Assembly (NCBI GenBank): GCA_050260515.1
Contig: JBLNCI010000022.1
Span: 124,001-188,000 of the forward strand
Direction of reading: 5' to 3'
Source of the DNA: DATJIG01 sp050260515
Lineage (GTDB): Bacteria; Pseudomonadota; Alphaproteobacteria; SMXQ01
Length of the DNA: 64,000 nt
In this document: piece by piece, positions 10,523 to 18,767 of the stretch
Position numbering within the stretch: position 1 is the stretch's first letter
How the letters are laid out: each line of letters opens with the position of its first letter
Notes under the pieces: generated by a model
Database searches by the model: none
Seen by the model: the letters and a program-made list of their open reading frames with translations, nothing else
Told to the model about the DNA's origin: nothing
Translations under genes and position numbers: made by a program

Positions 10523-11605
10523 ATGGCGCGGGCGTACATCAATCGCATCGGGCGAGCGGTTCCCGCCCACGACGTGCATCGCAAGTTCGTGACCTTCGCG
10601 CCGACGCTGCTCGCCGACGAGCGGGCCCGCCGTCTGTTCGCGCGGATGGCCGAGCGGTCGCAGATCGAGCACCGGTATTCGTGCCTTGCCCCCAGCGCCG
10701 CCGCCGACGAGGTCGACGACGGCGGCTTCTACCGCCGCGGGGCGTTCCCCGACACCGCGGCGCGCATGAGCCGCTACGACCGCGAGGCGCTGCCGCTGGC
10801 GCTCTCGGCGGTGCGCGACCTCGCGCTGTCCGAACCCGAGCGTTCGGGTATCACCCACCTGATCGTCGCCTCCTGCACCGGCTTCGTCGCGCCGGGGCTC
10901 GACCTCCAGCTCGCCGCCGCGCTCGGGCTCGCGACCGACATCGAGCGGACCTGCGTCGGGTTCATGGGCTGCTACGCGTCGCTGCCCGCGCTCAAGCTCG
11001 CGCGGCACATCGTGCGCTCCGAGCCGTCGTCGCGCGTTCTCGTCGTCGCGCTCGAGCTCTGCACGCTGCACCTCCAGGAGAGCGGCAGCATCGACGAGCT
11101 GCTGTCGTTCCTGCTGTTCGCCGACGGCTGCGCAGCGGCGCTCGTCACCGCCGAGCCGACCGGCATCGAGGTTCAGGCGTTCGCCGCCGCGGTGCTGCCG
11201 GAGACCGACCGCCACATCACCTGGCGCATCGGCGCGTCCGGGTTCGACATGCATCTCTCCGGGCAGGTTCCCGGCGCGATCCTCCGCCACCTCCCGCGCA
11301 TGCTGCCCGATCTGCTGCCGGGCTCGGGCCGACAGGACATCGCCGTGTGGGCCGTCCATCCCGGCGGCCGCTCGGTGCTCGACGCCGTCGACGAGGGTCT
11401 CGAGCTCGATGCCGGCGCCCTCGCCCATTCGCGACGGATCCTTCGCGACTACGGCAACATGTCGTCGGGCACCATCCTGTTCGTTCTGCGCGACATTCTC
11501 GACGCGCGAGCGCGCGGGCTCGACGGCCAGGCGCGAGGTCCCGGATGCGCGATGGCGTTCGGCCCTGGCGTCGCCGTCGAGACCATGACGTTCGCCGTGC
11601 AGTGA
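10523..11605 (+). CDS. Type III polyketide synthase
   Basis: 360 residues from ATG 10523, with GGAG eight bases upstream. It is a chalcone synthase-fold homodimeric ketosynthase that condenses malonyl-CoA onto an acyl-CoA starter. The catalytic triad is present: Cys118 in VASCTGF, His279 in AVHPGGRS and Asn312 in DYGNMSSGT. Length suits bacterial type III PKSs. It leads a cluster with a methyltransferase (start 6 bp beyond its stop) and a flavoprotein, an arrangement known for phenolic-lipid or quinone products in other bacteria (for example srsABC in Streptomyces). The actual product cannot be read from sequence. An upstream in-frame start at 10418 is less likely. Confidence 0.92.
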   Translation: MARAYINRIGRAVPAHDVHRKFVTFAPTLLADERARRLFARMAERSQIEHRYSCLAPSAAADEVDDGGFYRRGAFPDTAARMSRYDREALPLALSAVRDLALSEPERSGITHLIVASCTGFVAPGLDLQLAAALGLATDIERTCVGFMGCYASLPALKLARHIVRSEPSSRVLVVALELCTLHLQESGSIDELLSFLLFADGCAAALVTAEPTGIEVQAFAAAVLPETDRHITWRIGASGFDMHLSGQVPGAILRHLPRMLPDLLPGSGRQDIAVWAVHPGGRSVLDAVDEGLELDAGALAHSRRILRDYGNMSSGTILFVLRDILDARARGLDGQARGPGCAMAFGPGVAVETMTFAVQ

Positions 11606-11610
11606 GCGCC

Positions 11611-12357
11611 ATGAGCGTCGCCGGGCGATCGCTCACCCACCCCTTCCCCGACCTCTCGGTCCGCAGCCGCGAGACGGAGATCCTCGACGACCAGGACACG
11701 CCGCCCGACGAGCTAGCACGCGTTCTCCGCGATCTCGATCGCTTCAACGGCGCGATGCTCGGGCAATGGCCGATCGTGCGCTGGGTCGCCCGCGCGATCC
11801 GTGGACTCCCCAAGGACCGCGCCGTGACCATCCTCGATGTCGGCTGCGGCTCGGGCGATCTTCTGCGCGCCATCCGTCGCTGGGCGCGACGCGCGGGACG
11901 CACGGTCGACCTCGTCGGCATCGATCTCAGCGCCGACACGGTCGCCATCGCCCGGCGCTCGACGCCCGACGCCGACGGCATCCGCTACGAGGCGGCGGAC
12001 GTGTTCCGCTGGCGCCCCGACGCTCCCGTCGATCTCATCGTCAGCGGGCTCGTCACGCATCATCTTCCCGACGAGCGCATCGTCGCGCTGCTGCGCTGGA
12101 TGGAATCGACCGCCCGGCGCGGCTGGCTGATCAGCGACCTTCAGCGCAGCGTCGTCGCCTACCTGTTCATCGCGGCGATGGGCAAGCTCACGACCCTGCA
12201 CCCGACGGTGATCCACGACGGCCGGATCTCGGTCGCCCGCGCGCTGACCCGCGCCGAGTGGCGGCAACGGATCGCCGACTCCGGCATCGACGGCGTGACC
12301 ATCCGCTGGATGCTGTACCGCTATCTCGTCGCGCACCTGAAGGAGCCGACGCCATGA
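11611..12357 (+). CDS. Class I SAM-dependent methyltransferase (PKS-associated)
   Basis: 248 residues. Motif I is ILDVGCGSGDLL, followed by the acidic strand-2 end VGIDLS and the AADVF motif, so SAM binding is clear. The start is ATG 11611; a GTG at 11602 would overlap the PKS stop and is an alternative. It probably methylates the polyketide product or its hydroxylated form on O or C. Its TGA overlaps an ATG that opens a 15-codon ORF. It differs from the membrane ICMT-type methyltransferase used in the Streptomyces srs cluster. Confidence 0.85.
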   Translation: MSVAGRSLTHPFPDLSVRSRETEILDDQDTPPDELARVLRDLDRFNGAMLGQWPIVRWVARAIRGLPKDRAVTILDVGCGSGDLLRAIRRWARRAGRTVDLVGIDLSADTVAIARRSTPDADGIRYEAADVFRWRPDAPVDLIVSGLVTHHLPDERIVALLRWMESTARRGWLISDLQRSVVAYLFIAAMGKLTTLHPTVIHDGRISVARALTRAEWRQRIADSGIDGVTIRWMLYRYLVAHLKEPTP

Positions 12358-12401
12358 TGATCGTCATGCGGAGCAGGCGGCTGCGCGGAGCGCAGCCATG
12401 A
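12354..12401 (+). CDS. Possible 15-residue relay ORF between methyltransferase and flavoprotein
   Basis: ATG 12354 overlaps the methyltransferase stop (ATGA). Sixteen codons later its own TGA overlaps the ATG of the flavoprotein gene, again ATGA. A strong AAGGAG lies 9 bases before its ATG, better than that of either neighbour. The peptide (MMIVMRSRRL...) is basic and has no known function. It may serve only to carry ribosomes across the gap, or be chance. Confidence 0.35.
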   Translation: MMIVMRSRRLRGAQP

Positions 12402-13501
12402 TCGACGTCGGCGTGATCGGCGGCGGGCCCGCAGGCGCCGCGACCGCCATCGGCCTCGTGCGCCGCGGCCGCGGCGTGCTGCTGTTCGAGCGCAGCGCCC
12501 GGCCCCACGACAAGGTCTGCGGCGATTTCCTGTCGGCCGACAGCCTCGCCCATCTCGAGCGGCTCGGCGTCGATCCGCGCGCCGAGGGCGCCGTGCCGGT
12601 CCACACCGTCGCGCTCCGCAACGGCCGCCGCGAGGCCGCGGCCCCGCTGCCGTTTCCGGCGGTATCGCTCTCGCGCCGGCGGCTCGACGCGGCGCTGCTC
12701 AACCGCGCGGCGCGCATCGGCACCGACGTGCGCCGGGGCGTTTCCGTGCGCGGGCTCACGCCCACGCCGGACGGCTGGCGCGTGTACGGCGACGACGACA
12801 CCGCGATCACCTGCCGCCGCATCGTCCTCGCGACCGGCAAGCTCCCGATGCGCGGCGTCGCCGATGCCCGCGACCGCTCGATGGTCGGCCTCAAGATGCG
12901 CGTCAGGTTGACGGCGCCGGTCGCCCGCGCGCTCGCCGGGCGCGTCGAGCTGATGCCGCTCGCCGGCGGCTACGTCGGCCTGCAGCCGATCGAGCGCGGC
13001 ACGGCGACTGTCTGCGCCCTGCTGCCGCGCGGCGTGGTCGCCGGAATGCCGTCGGGCTGGCCCGCGCTCGCGGACTTCCTCATGGCATCGCCGGCCATTG
13101 CCGAGCGCCTCGCCGGGGCGATCGCGCTGTGGGACAAGCCGCTCGCAGTCGTCTGTCCGAATGGCGGCCACGTCGACGACGGCGACGGGCACTTCTATCG
13201 CGTCGGCGACCGCCTCGCCCACATTCCGCCGCTGGCCGGCGACGGCATCGGCATCGCCCTCGCCTCCGCCGCGCTCGCCGTCGACGCGATCACCAGGGAA
13301 TGGACGGCGCGCGAGTACCACGCCGCGGCGCGCCACCTCGTCGCGGCGCCGGTGCGCCGCGCGGGGGCGTTGTCCTGGGTCATGGGGCGCGACTGGGCGC
13401 CGGCCCTCGCCGCCTGGACGCCGACCTTGATGCGCGCCGCCGCGCGCGCGACGCGGGTTACTTCCCACGGTTTTCAGCGCCTTTCTTCTGGACGCAACTA
13501 A
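12398..13501 (+). CDS. FAD-dependent oxidoreductase, UbiH/geranylgeranyl-reductase type
   Basis: 367 residues from ATG 12398 with CGGAG upstream. An N-terminal Rossmann FAD motif VGVIGGGPAGAATA is followed by a KVCGDFLS segment typical of the geranylgeranyl reductase-like flavoprotein group. A second FAD motif, GDGIGIALAS, sits near residue 285. In this cluster it likely hydroxylates or oxidises the aromatic ring made by the type III PKS, giving a quinone-like product; that is inference from context and the srsC parallel. No membrane segment is evident. Confidence 0.85.
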   Translation: MIDVGVIGGGPAGAATAIGLVRRGRGVLLFERSARPHDKVCGDFLSADSLAHLERLGVDPRAEGAVPVHTVALRNGRREAAAPLPFPAVSLSRRRLDAALLNRAARIGTDVRRGVSVRGLTPTPDGWRVYGDDDTAITCRRIVLATGKLPMRGVADARDRSMVGLKMRVRLTAPVARALAGRVELMPLAGGYVGLQPIERGTATVCALLPRGVVAGMPSGWPALADFLMASPAIAERLAGAIALWDKPLAVVCPNGGHVDDGDGHFYRVGDRLAHIPPLAGDGIGIALASAALAVDAITREWTAREYHAAARHLVAAPVRRAGALSWVMGRDWAPALAAWTPTLMRAAARATRVTSHGFQRLSSGRN

Positions 13502-13556
13502 GTCTTACCCCAACAATACGGGCTATCGAGGGGATAAATACATTGGGGGACTTCAC

Positions 13557-14072
13557 ATGTTCCGAGCGGCGCAGAGTGCTCGTTATGCCCTGATGAAGGA
13601 GGCCGATCCGCAAGCCTTGCGCGCGGATCTGGCGACCTATTTTGGACCGCGCGCCGCTAGCTATCTTGCCGCCTATGAGAAAGTCCGCAAACAGGTCGTC
13701 GAGAAGCGCCGGTGGGTGCAGCTATGGAGCTGGCCTGCCTTTCTCCTCGGCTTCGTGTGGATGTTCTATCGCAAGATCTACATCTGGGGCGCGCTGCTCT
13801 TCCTTCTGCCCATCGTCGCGGCAGTGGTGTTCGGCACGTCGGGTATGGCGGGCCTCGCAGGCGTGCTCGGGGTGCTTGGCAAGCGCATGTACGTCGAAGC
13901 GGGACTTTCCCGCATCTCCAAGGCGAACGCGCTCGGGCTTACTGGACAGGAGCGGACCGACTACCTCAGCCGCGCCGGCGGAGTGTCATGGATCGGCGGC
14001 GGACTCGCGCTGTTCATTTTGATCGGAATGATCGCGATTAGCGTGGCCGCAAGTTTGAAACGCCCACACTAG
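13557..14072 (+). CDS. DUF2628-family membrane protein
   Basis: 171 residues, ATG with GGGGGAC upstream. After a ~50-residue soluble start it carries the DUF2628 hallmark WSWPAFLLGFVWMFYRKIY, then a hydrophobic segment, a soluble stretch with helix-breaking Gly residues, and a last membrane helix (WIGGGLALFILIGMIAI). The role of the family is unknown. It sits 11 bp ahead of the PrsW-like gene, with a small GCCCAC/GTGGGC hairpin at the junction (14062-14077). Co-transcription with PrsW is likely. Confidence 0.75.
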   Translation: MFRAAQSARYALMKEADPQALRADLATYFGPRAASYLAAYEKVRKQVVEKRRWVQLWSWPAFLLGFVWMFYRKIYIWGALLFLLPIVAAVVFGTSGMAGLAGVLGVLGKRMYVEAGLSRISKANALGLTGQERTDYLSRAGGVSWIGGGLALFILIGMIAISVAASLKRPH

Positions 14073-14083
14073 TGGGCTAGGCG

Positions 14084-15043
14084 ATGGAAAGGATATGGAT
14101 CCTCTTCGCCGCCGTCGTGCCCGCGCTGGTGTGTCTGGTCTACGGCTTGATCCGCTCGGCGACCGACTGGCGTAGCGAAGCGCTCTGGAACGCGTTTCTT
14201 CTCGGAGCCATGTCGGCTGTGGCGGGCAGCGTGGCCGGATTCGGGGTCAAGTTGCTGCTCGGCGTCGCGATCGACTGGAACGCCGCTCCGACGGTGGTTT
14301 CAGCTGGTCTGAGCGCGCTCTTCATCGCCGGGCTACCCGAGGAAACCGCGAAATTCGCGGTGCTCACCCTTATCGCGGCGCGGCATATCGATGCCCGCTG
14401 GCCGCGCGATACGATCATGCTGAGCGTGGCCGTCGCCCTCGGTTTCGCGGCCCTCGAGAACGTATTCTATGTCGCGCGCCCCACCGGCGTTTCCGATTGG
14501 ACGACGGTCGCCGCGCTGCGCGCGGTCATCGCCGTTCCCGGCCATGCCATCGACGGCCTCGCCATGGGCGCGCTGCTGGCCATGCGGGATCCGCGCGTTG
14601 GGCTGGCCCACGTCCGCTCACTCGTGACGCTCGCCGTGCCGGTCGCGATGCACACCGCATACGACTTTCCGCTCATGCTCGCGGCCAAAAGCAGCAACAC
14701 GCAGATTCCCGTTGCTTGGCTTGTCATTGCGGCGATCAATGCTGCCTTCGCCCTCTGGCTATGTCGGCGCGCCTGCTGGGGCGCGGGCGGATCGATGCAA
14801 ACACACGGTCCCAAGGCGCTGCCGCGCACGAAATTCATCCTCGCTGGCGCGGGCCTGTTCGCCGTGGCGACCGCGCTGTCCGTGGCGTTCCTCGTCACCA
14901 GCGACGGCTTTACGTTGCGCAACATGGTCGCCCTGTCGATCTTCCCCGCCGCGCTGGCGGGCGACCTTTTGATGACCGGGCTGCGGAGCTCGGTGTCTAC
15001 CCCTCGACCTGGTACTTCTTCACCTCGGCCTTCGCTCCGGTGA
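14084..15043 (+). CDS. PrsW-family intramembrane metalloprotease
   Basis: 319 residues with about eight membrane helices. Family motifs are all visible: PEETAKF (the EExxK motif), ALENVFY, PGHAIDG and MHTAYDFP, which supply the proposed metal ligands and catalytic Glu residues. Relatives cut membrane proteins such as anti-sigma factors; the substrate here is unknown. Its last ~16 codons overlap the convergent ABM-domain gene by 47 bp, and that tail (Ser/Pro/Arg-rich) looks like read-through beyond the ancestral end. Confidence 0.85.
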   Translation: MERIWILFAAVVPALVCLVYGLIRSATDWRSEALWNAFLLGAMSAVAGSVAGFGVKLLLGVAIDWNAAPTVVSAGLSALFIAGLPEETAKFAVLTLIAARHIDARWPRDTIMLSVAVALGFAALENVFYVARPTGVSDWTTVAALRAVIAVPGHAIDGLAMGALLAMRDPRVGLAHVRSLVTLAVPVAMHTAYDFPLMLAAKSSNTQIPVAWLVIAAINAAFALWLCRRACWGAGGSMQTHGPKALPRTKFILAGAGLFAVATALSVAFLVTSDGFTLRNMVALSIFPAALAGDLLMTGLRSSVSTPRPGTSSPRPSLR

Positions 15044-15290
15044 GCCGCCGCGAGTGCTGCTGGATCGTGTCGTGATCCTTGCTCTTGCGGTACTTGTCGA
15101 TCGCCGACTCGCTCTCCCACTCGGAGTACGAGATGTATTCGCCCGGCGCGTCGACGCACTTGAGGAGCTTCTCGGAGAGGCAGCCCGGCTGCTTGATCAT
15201 CAGCGGGGCGCAGTCCTCCTTCCACACCTTCTCCGCCTCGGCCTGCTGGTCGGGCTTCACCTTCACGTAGATCAGGCGGACGATCGACAT
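14997..15290 (-). CDS. Antibiotic biosynthesis monooxygenase (ABM)-domain protein
   Basis: 97 residues from ATG 15290, preceded by GAGGAGG. A dimeric ferredoxin-like alpha/beta domain is indicated by MSIVRLIYVKVKP, a helix with KVWKEDCAPLM, then GCLSEKLLKC, YISYSEWES and a final VKKYQVEG strand. ABM proteins include small oxygenases, heme-degrading enzymes and non-catalytic ligand binders; nothing here decides. The open frame extends upstream to 15722 but only in shadow of the membrane protein gene. It overlaps the PrsW gene tail-to-tail by 47 bp. Confidence 0.8.
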   Translation of the reverse strand: MSIVRLIYVKVKPDQQAEAEKVWKEDCAPLMIKQPGCLSEKLLKCVDAPGEYISYSEWESESAIDKYRKSKDHDTIQQHSRRLTGAKAEVKKYQVEG

Positions 15291-15373
15291 GGCGCTCCTC
15301 CTCGGTGGGAAACCGCCGAGTCTAGCGGGCGCGCTTCGCGCCGCCGCTGCGTCAACTTTGTGAAAGGGACGCG

Positions 15374-16153
15374 TCAGCCGACGCGGTCGGGGCGCAGCTT
15401 CATGCGCCACGCGTACACCAGCGACACCGCCGAGATCAGCACCAGGAAGCCCACGTAGTCGAGGACGACCGAGATCGCGAACACGGCGTGGTAGGCCAGC
15501 GGGGCAAGCTCCGTCTGGAGCACGTAGCCGAGCCCGTGGTTCACGAGCGAGAACGGGAGCACGGCGCACAGCAGCACGGCGGCGAACGGACCGGTGATCC
15601 CGGCCGACTCGCGCCACGCGGTTCGGAGGCTCGTCGGCCGGTCGATCGATGCCGCCGGAAACACGAACCCGAACCGCGCCACCGCCAGCACCGTGACGGC
15701 GATCTGGGCGATGCCGGTCCACACGAACAGGGCGGCGTGCTCGCGCATCATCGTCCCCGCGGAGACGCCTTCGGCCGCCTCCGAGGAAAGCGCGAGGCCG
15801 AGCATGAAGCCGGGAACCGCCACGACGACGGTGTACAGCGCGCCGTAGGCGAGGAAGCGCCAGAACCGCGCGCTGAGCCCGAACAGGTTCTCCGGATCAC
15901 GGCGTCCCAGCAGCACCGCGCGGTGCCACGTCAGCGCCAGCACCAGCCGCAGGTAGACGAACACCACCACGGCGGCGAGCGAGATCGCCAGGTGGCTGAT
16001 GCCGATCTCCGGCGTGTCCGGGCCCGGCAGCACCTGCCGCGCGACGATGGCGAGGATGAGGATCGGCGTCGCAACCGTGAGGAACACGCGCGGATGATCG
16101 AGAATCGAGCGGTAGGCCGCCTTCACCGTGCCGAAGACGTCGAGGCTGTCCAT
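15374..16153 (-). CDS. Six-helix membrane protein of unknown function
   Basis: 259 residues with a short soluble N-terminus (MDSLDVFGTVKAAYRSI) and about six hydrophobic helices. The pattern resembles uncharacterised integral membrane proteins of the glycerophosphoryl diester phosphodiesterase membrane-domain/DUF975-like kind, but I cannot place it firmly. It lies 83 bp upstream of the ABM gene on the same strand and is divergent from trmFO by 99 bp. Confidence 0.65.
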   Translation of the reverse strand: MDSLDVFGTVKAAYRSILDHPRVFLTVATPILILAIVARQVLPGPDTPEIGISHLAISLAAVVVFVYLRLVLALTWHRAVLLGRRDPENLFGLSARFWRFLAYGALYTVVVAVPGFMLGLALSSEAAEGVSAGTMMREHAALFVWTGIAQIAVTVLAVARFGFVFPAASIDRPTSLRTAWRESAGITGPFAAVLLCAVLPFSLVNHGLGYVLQTELAPLAYHAVFAISVVLDYVGFLVLISAVSLVYAWRMKLRPDRVG

Positions 16154-16252
16154 GTTCTCTCCACCTCAGAGATCGCGCCGTGTGTCGCGGCGGCCGCCAG
16201 TCTATAATCCGGCCCCTCGACAGCAAGGCGTAACTGGACCACGCGTGGCGAC

Positions 16253-17641
16253 ATGAGCGCACCCATTCACATCATCGGCGGCGGGCTGGCGGGCTCCGAG
16301 GCCGCGTGGCAGATCGCCCGCGCCGGGATTCCCGTCGTGCTCCACGAGATGCGTCCCGTCCGCGGCACCGACGCCCACAAGACCGACGGCCTCGCCGAGC
16401 TGGTGTGCTCCAACTCGTTCCGCTCCGACGACGCCGAGACCAACGCGGTCGGCGTGCTGCACGCCGAACTGCGTCTCGCGGGCTCGCTGATCCTCGCCGC
16501 TGCCGACGCCCATCAGGTGCCGGCGGGTGCGGCGCTCGCGGTCGACCGCGACGGATTCTCGCAGGCGGTGCAGCAGCGCCTGCTGTCGCTGCCGAACATC
16601 ACACTGGTGCGCGAGGAGCTGACCGGGCTCGATCCCGCGCTCGGCCCGACCATCGTCGCGACGGGCCCCCTCACCTCGCCGGCGCTCACCGACTCGATCC
16701 GGACGCTCACCGGCGAATCGCAGCTCGCCTTCTTCGACGCCATCGCGCCGGTCGTGCACCGCGAGTCGATCGACTTCGGCGTCGCCTGGTTCCAGTCGCG
16801 CTACGGCAAGGCGGGACCGGGCGGCGACGACTCGGCGTACATCAACTGCCCGATGGACATGGAGCAGTACTACGCCTTCGTGAACGCGCTGGTCGCCGCC
16901 GAGAAGACCGAGTTCAAGGACTGGGAGAAGGACACGCCGTACTTCGACGGCTGCCTGCCGATCGAGGTCATGGCCGAGCGCGGCCCGCGCACGCTGGCGT
17001 TCGGGCCGATGAAGCCGGTCGGCCTCGCCGACCCGCGCACCGGGCGCCGGCCGTTCGCGGTCGTGCAGCTCCGCCAGGACAACGCGCTCGGCACGCTGTT
17101 CAACATCGTCGGCTTCCAGACCAAGATGAAGCACGGCGAGCAGATCCGCATCTTCCGCACCATCCCGGGGCTCGAGAACGCGGAGTTCGCCCGCCTCGGC
17201 GGCATCCACCGCAACACCTTCCTCAATTCGCCGAAGCTGCTCGATCGCGAGCTGCGGCTGAAGTCGGCGCCGTGGCTGCGGTTCGCGGGCCAGATCACCG
17301 GCGTCGAGGGCTACGTCGAATCGGCCGCGACCGGGCTGCTCGCCGGACTGTTCGCCGTGGCGGAGGCGCGCGGGACGTCGTTGGCCCCGCCGCCCGACAC
17401 CACGGCGATGGGCTCGCTGATCGCCCACATCACCGGCGGACACGTCGGCGACCCGACGATGTTCCTGCCGCACGCGTTCCAGCCGATGAACGCCAACTTC
17501 GGCCTCGTCCCGCCGCTGCCGGTCGAGCCGGGCAAGAGGCCGCTCAAGGGCGTCGACCGCAAGAAGGCGCTGGCGGCGCGGGCGCTCGCCGACTTCCGCG
17601 GCTGGATCGCCGACGTCCCGAACACCCGCGCGGCGGAGTGA
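16253..17641 (+). CDS. trmFO: Methylenetetrahydrofolate--tRNA-(uracil-5-)-methyltransferase TrmFO
   Basis: 462 residues. It makes 5-methyluridine at position 54 of tRNA using methylene-THF and FADH2, instead of SAM. The N-terminal FAD motif IHIIGGGLAGSEAAWQ is followed by the GidA-family block HKTDGLAELVCSNSFRSDD, and VEGYVESAATGLLAG closes the C-terminal FAD part. Length is typical. It is a single gene with its own upstream gap. The folate-type enzyme fits Alphaproteobacteria, which generally lack SAM-type TrmA. Confidence 0.96.
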   Translation: MSAPIHIIGGGLAGSEAAWQIARAGIPVVLHEMRPVRGTDAHKTDGLAELVCSNSFRSDDAETNAVGVLHAELRLAGSLILAAADAHQVPAGAALAVDRDGFSQAVQQRLLSLPNITLVREELTGLDPALGPTIVATGPLTSPALTDSIRTLTGESQLAFFDAIAPVVHRESIDFGVAWFQSRYGKAGPGGDDSAYINCPMDMEQYYAFVNALVAAEKTEFKDWEKDTPYFDGCLPIEVMAERGPRTLAFGPMKPVGLADPRTGRRPFAVVQLRQDNALGTLFNIVGFQTKMKHGEQIRIFRTIPGLENAEFARLGGIHRNTFLNSPKLLDRELRLKSAPWLRFAGQITGVEGYVESAATGLLAGLFAVAEARGTSLAPPPDTTAMGSLIAHITGGHVGDPTMFLPHAFQPMNANFGLVPPLPVEPGKRPLKGVDRKKALAARALADFRGWIADVPNTRAAE

Positions 17642-17765
17642 TTATCGAACCCCTGAAATGCCTGCGGGTTCTGCACGGTAACCGCTGACGGTCACGGCCG
17701 CACCACCGCTCGCTCTGCCATACTCCCGGTCAAAGCCCCATCGGGCGATAACCGAGGAGACTTCG

Positions 17766-18293
17766 ATGCGTCTGTCGTTGATGCGCCTGTCGTCTGTGCA
17801 CCTGTCGTCTGTGCGTGTGTCGTGCGCGTGTGCCATCGCCTGCGTCGCCAGCCATGCCGCCGGCGCGCAAACCCTGTCCGAGCGCAATCTCAGCACCGCG
17901 CTGGCGGTCGAAGCGGCTGAGGCGGCCCTCGATCGCTGCTCGTCCCAGAACCACAAGGTCAGCGTCGCGGTCGTCGACCGCACCGGACGCACCCGCGTGC
18001 TGCTGCGCGGCGACGACGCCCGGCCGCATACCATGGATTCGAGCCAGCGCAAGGCGTACACCGCCTTCACCTTCCGCAACTCGACCAATGCGCTCGCCGA
18101 AGGGCTCGCCCACAACCCCGGCAATGCCCCGCTGTTCACGCTGCCCGATCTCCTGCCGCTTGCGGGCGGCGTGCCGATCCGCGCCGGGAACGAGGTGATC
18201 GGAGGCATCGGCGTCGGCGGCGCGCCCGCGGGCACCATCGACGAAGCCTGCGCCAGCGCCGGAGTCGAGAAGATCAAGGACCGGCTGCAGTAG
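17766..18293 (+). CDS. Exported GlcG/HbpS-family protein
   Basis: 175 residues with a signal peptide (hydrophobic to about residue 34, AGA-QT cleavage site). The mature part has the GlcG/HbpS (DUF336) pattern: AAEAALDRCSS, KVSVAVVDRTGRTRVLLRGDDA, SSQRKAYTAFTF, then GGVPIRAGNEVIGGIGVGGA near the end. Members bind heme or small ligands; the in vivo role here is unknown. The start of the signal peptide is encoded by four degenerate 15-bp tandem units (17769-17828), so its length may vary between strains. A strong terminator follows. Confidence 0.85.
   Translation: MRLSLMRLSSVHLSSVRVSCACAIACVASHAAGAQTLSERNLSTALAVEAAEAALDRCSSQNHKVSVAVVDRTGRTRVLLRGDDARPHTMDSSQRKAYTAFTFRNSTNALAEGLAHNPGNAPLFTLPDLLPLAGGVPIRAGNEVIGGIGVGGAPAGTIDEACASAGVEKIKDRLQ
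17769..17828 (+). repeat. Four 15-bp tandem units in a signal-peptide coding region
   Basis: Units at 17769, 17784, 17799 and 17814 encode RLSLM, RLSSV, HLSSV and RVSCA. The two central units differ by one base; the outer two are more diverged. All are in frame, so copy changes would only alter signal-peptide length. Confidence 0.7.
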
Positions 18294-18331
18294 GCCCACG
18301 CCTTCGGACGCACGCCACGTCATCCCCGGCC

Positions 18332-18361
18332 ACGGGCGGGTTGCACCCCGCCCGTTTCTTT
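18332..18361 (+). terminator. Intrinsic terminator after GlcG/HbpS-like gene
   Basis: Perfect 9-bp stem ACGGGCGGG / CCCGCCCGT with a 6-base loop, followed directly by TTTCTTT, 38 bases past the stop codon. Confidence 0.8.
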
Positions 18362-18767
18362 GAAGAAGAGCCGCGCTTCACGCGGCGGGCCGGGGATCCA
18401 CGTCTTTTGGTTCAAGGGCGCAAACAGAAGGTGGATGCCCGCCCGCCGCCCGAAGGGCGGCATTTCGAACAGAGCGGACCGGGTGCAACCGGTCCGCAGT
18501 CCGCGCATGACGGAAGAAATGATGCGAGAACCGTGCCGCACGGACGCGATCGCATCGGCCCTGTTCAAAACTGTCCCAACTGTCCCAGGTGTCCCAAATG
18601 GCCAGTGTGGGACAGTGGGACACTTGGGGGTTTTTGGCGGAAATCCGCGGTGATTGCTGTCCCACGCCGGCGACCCGCCGCGAACGGCGTGGGACAGCCG
18701 AACGGACGCGTGGCACCGCGCAACCAGCGGCTGTGGAAAGACGACAGCGACCGCACTCGCGCGTTCC
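18362..18767. other. Non-coding gap with structured repeats ahead of ligD tail
   Basis: About 400 bases between a terminator and the 3' end of ligD. No frame here has a start, Shine-Dalgarno and family-like protein together. The middle holds seven TGTCCCA heptamers in direct and inverted orientation (separate entry). A smaller GCGGA-aa-TCCGC hairpin lies at about 18637-18648. The first part (18362-18540) is plain GC-rich sequence in which I see nothing. Confidence 0.55.
18572..18698. repeat. Cluster of seven TGTCCCA heptamers forming two dyads
   Basis: TGTCCCA at 18572, 18581, 18590 and 18658; its complement TGGGACA at 18608, 18616 and 18690. The first five make an imperfect ~29-bp inverted repeat centred on GGCC near 18601. 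The last two are the core of a perfect 14-bp inverted repeat (18656-18669 with 18685-18698) around a 15-base loop. I find no such cluster elsewhere in the window. Confidence 0.8.
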
